A stretch of 5,958 nucleotides of DNA from Oscillospiraceae bacterium (GTDB lineage Bacteria; Bacillota; Clostridia; Oscillospirales; Oscillospiraceae), in assembly GCA_016287555.1 (NCBI GenBank), contig JAEFAK010000118.1, positions 1 through 5,958 of the forward strand, read 5' to 3'. Positions 5,355 to 5,958 of the stretch are shown here, in pieces. The stretch's first letter is position 1; each line of letters begins with the position of its first letter. The position numbers and the translations under genes are program-made. The notes below the pieces were generated by a model that did no database searches, was not told where the DNA came from, and worked only from the letters and a program-made list of their open reading frames with translations.

Positions 5355-5958
5355 ATGAAACGCATAATAGCCGTTCTCGCCGTGATCGCGATCCTGTTCT
5401 CTTTTGCCTCCTGCGGCGCAAAGCAGCCTGCTGACGGCGGCAAAAAAACTCTCTCCGTCGCAATGGAATGCGGCTATGCTCCCTATAACTGGACTCAGGG
5501 CAATGACGCCAACGGAGCCGTTCCCATCGCAGACAGCAATGAGTTTGCCTACGGATATGACGTCATGATGGCAAAGCTCATCGCAGATAAGCTCGGATAT
5601 GACCTGAAGATAGTTAAGCTCGACTGGGATTCTCTCGTTATGGCAGTCCAGAGCGGTACGGTAGACTGCGTTATTGCCGGCCAGTCCATTACCTCCGAGC
5701 GTCTTGAAATGGTCGATTTTACTACCCCCTATTATTACGCTTCCATCGTCGGACTGACGAAGAAAGACGGCCCGTTTGCCGGGGCGAAGGGGCTCTCCGA
5801 TCTGGCCGGAGCAACCTGCACGTCCCAGATGAACACCGTCTGGTACGACGTCTGCCTGCCTCAGATAACGGATGCAGACATCCTTCCCGCCATGGAATCC
5901 GCGCCGGCAATGCTTACTGCCCTCGAATCCGACAGAGTGAACCTCGTCGTGACCGACG
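5355..5958 (+). CDS. ABC transporter substrate-binding lipoprotein, family 3 amino-acid type (SBP_bac_3), N-terminal part
   Basis: ATG-5355 is preceded by AGAAGG (5341-5346) with an 8-nt gap. The frame stays open to the right edge, so 201 residues of an expected 270-300 are present. The N-terminus is a lipoprotein signal: positive KR at 2-3, a hydrophobic stretch 4-18 and FASC with the lipidated C20, so the mature protein should be tethered outside the membrane. The first lobe of the Venus-flytrap fold follows: ECGYAPYNWTQ (39-48 region), YGYDVMMAKLIADKLGY (66-82), and SGTVDCVIAGQSITSERLEMVDFTTPYYY (100-128). R116 in TSERLE is at the place where this family contacts the amino-acid carboxylate. 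The hinge and second lobe begin with AGATCTSQMNTVWYD (151-165). It delivers a polar amino acid or similar solute to a permease and ATPase, probably encoded just to the right. Exact ligand is unknown. Confidence 0.93.
   Translation, partial: MKRIIAVLAVIAILFSFASCGAKQPADGGKKTLSVAMECGYAPYNWTQGNDANGAVPIADSNEFAYGYDVMMAKLIADKLGYDLKIVKLDWDSLVMAVQSGTVDCVIAGQSITSERLEMVDFTTPYYYASIVGLTKKDGPFAGAKGLSDLAGATCTSQMNTVWYDVCLPQITDADILPAMESAPAMLTALESDRVNLVVTD

Noticed and set aside
1..5958. Mobile elements, CRISPR array, toxin-antitoxin or phage genes
   Set aside because: I saw no regularly spaced direct repeats, no transposase or integrase motifs and no terminal inverted repeats. A tRNA is present, but nothing next to it resembles an integrated element or a duplicated tRNA 3' end.

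Overview
The window looks like ordinary chromosome of an anaerobic, Clostridia-like (Firmicutes) bacterium with fairly balanced base composition. The pointers are strong Shine-Dalgarno sites of the AAGGAGG type, sigma-A-like promoters with 17-bp spacers, compact rho-independent terminators, a CCA-encoding tRNA-Leu, a RACo-type corrinoid activator, an Fe-S old-yellow-enzyme-like flavoprotein, ATP-type PEP carboxykinase and a lipoprotein solute-binding protein. The phylum assignment is an inference from gene content and style, not from a marker gene.

Layout: (1) Positions 1-417, + strand: the C-terminal end of a DUF4445/RACo-like ASKHA protein. (2) 426-463: a strong, nearly symmetric hairpin that can terminate transcription from both sides between two convergent genes. 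(3) 3178 down to 462, - strand: a two-gene operon. The first gene encodes a 668-aa FMN/[4Fe-4S]/FAD oxidoreductase of the 2,4-dienoyl-CoA reductase / trimethylamine dehydrogenase superfamily. The second, 35 bp further on, encodes an uncharacterised papain-fold (C39-like) cysteine-peptidase-like protein that probably starts at TTG. (4) 3311-3395, - strand: tRNA-Leu(UAG) with its own promoter and terminator. (5) 3566-5146, + strand: pckA, transcribed divergently from the tRNA, with a good promoter, Shine-Dalgarno site and terminator. (6) From 5260 to the right edge: a consensus promoter, a leader with a small inverted repeat, and the first 201 codons of a family 3 amino-acid-type ABC transporter substrate-binding lipoprotein.

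Each block has its own promoter and terminator, so the window reads as several independent transcription units. The cut-off activator at the left suggests corrinoid-dependent methyl transfer in the region just outside. The oxidoreductase could reduce enoates or dienoyl-CoA-type substrates, or oxidise a methylamine. PckA links oxaloacetate and PEP, and the binding protein serves solute uptake. I found no phage, transposon, CRISPR array or clear new defence system. The least explained item is the peptidase-like protein coupled to the flavoprotein.
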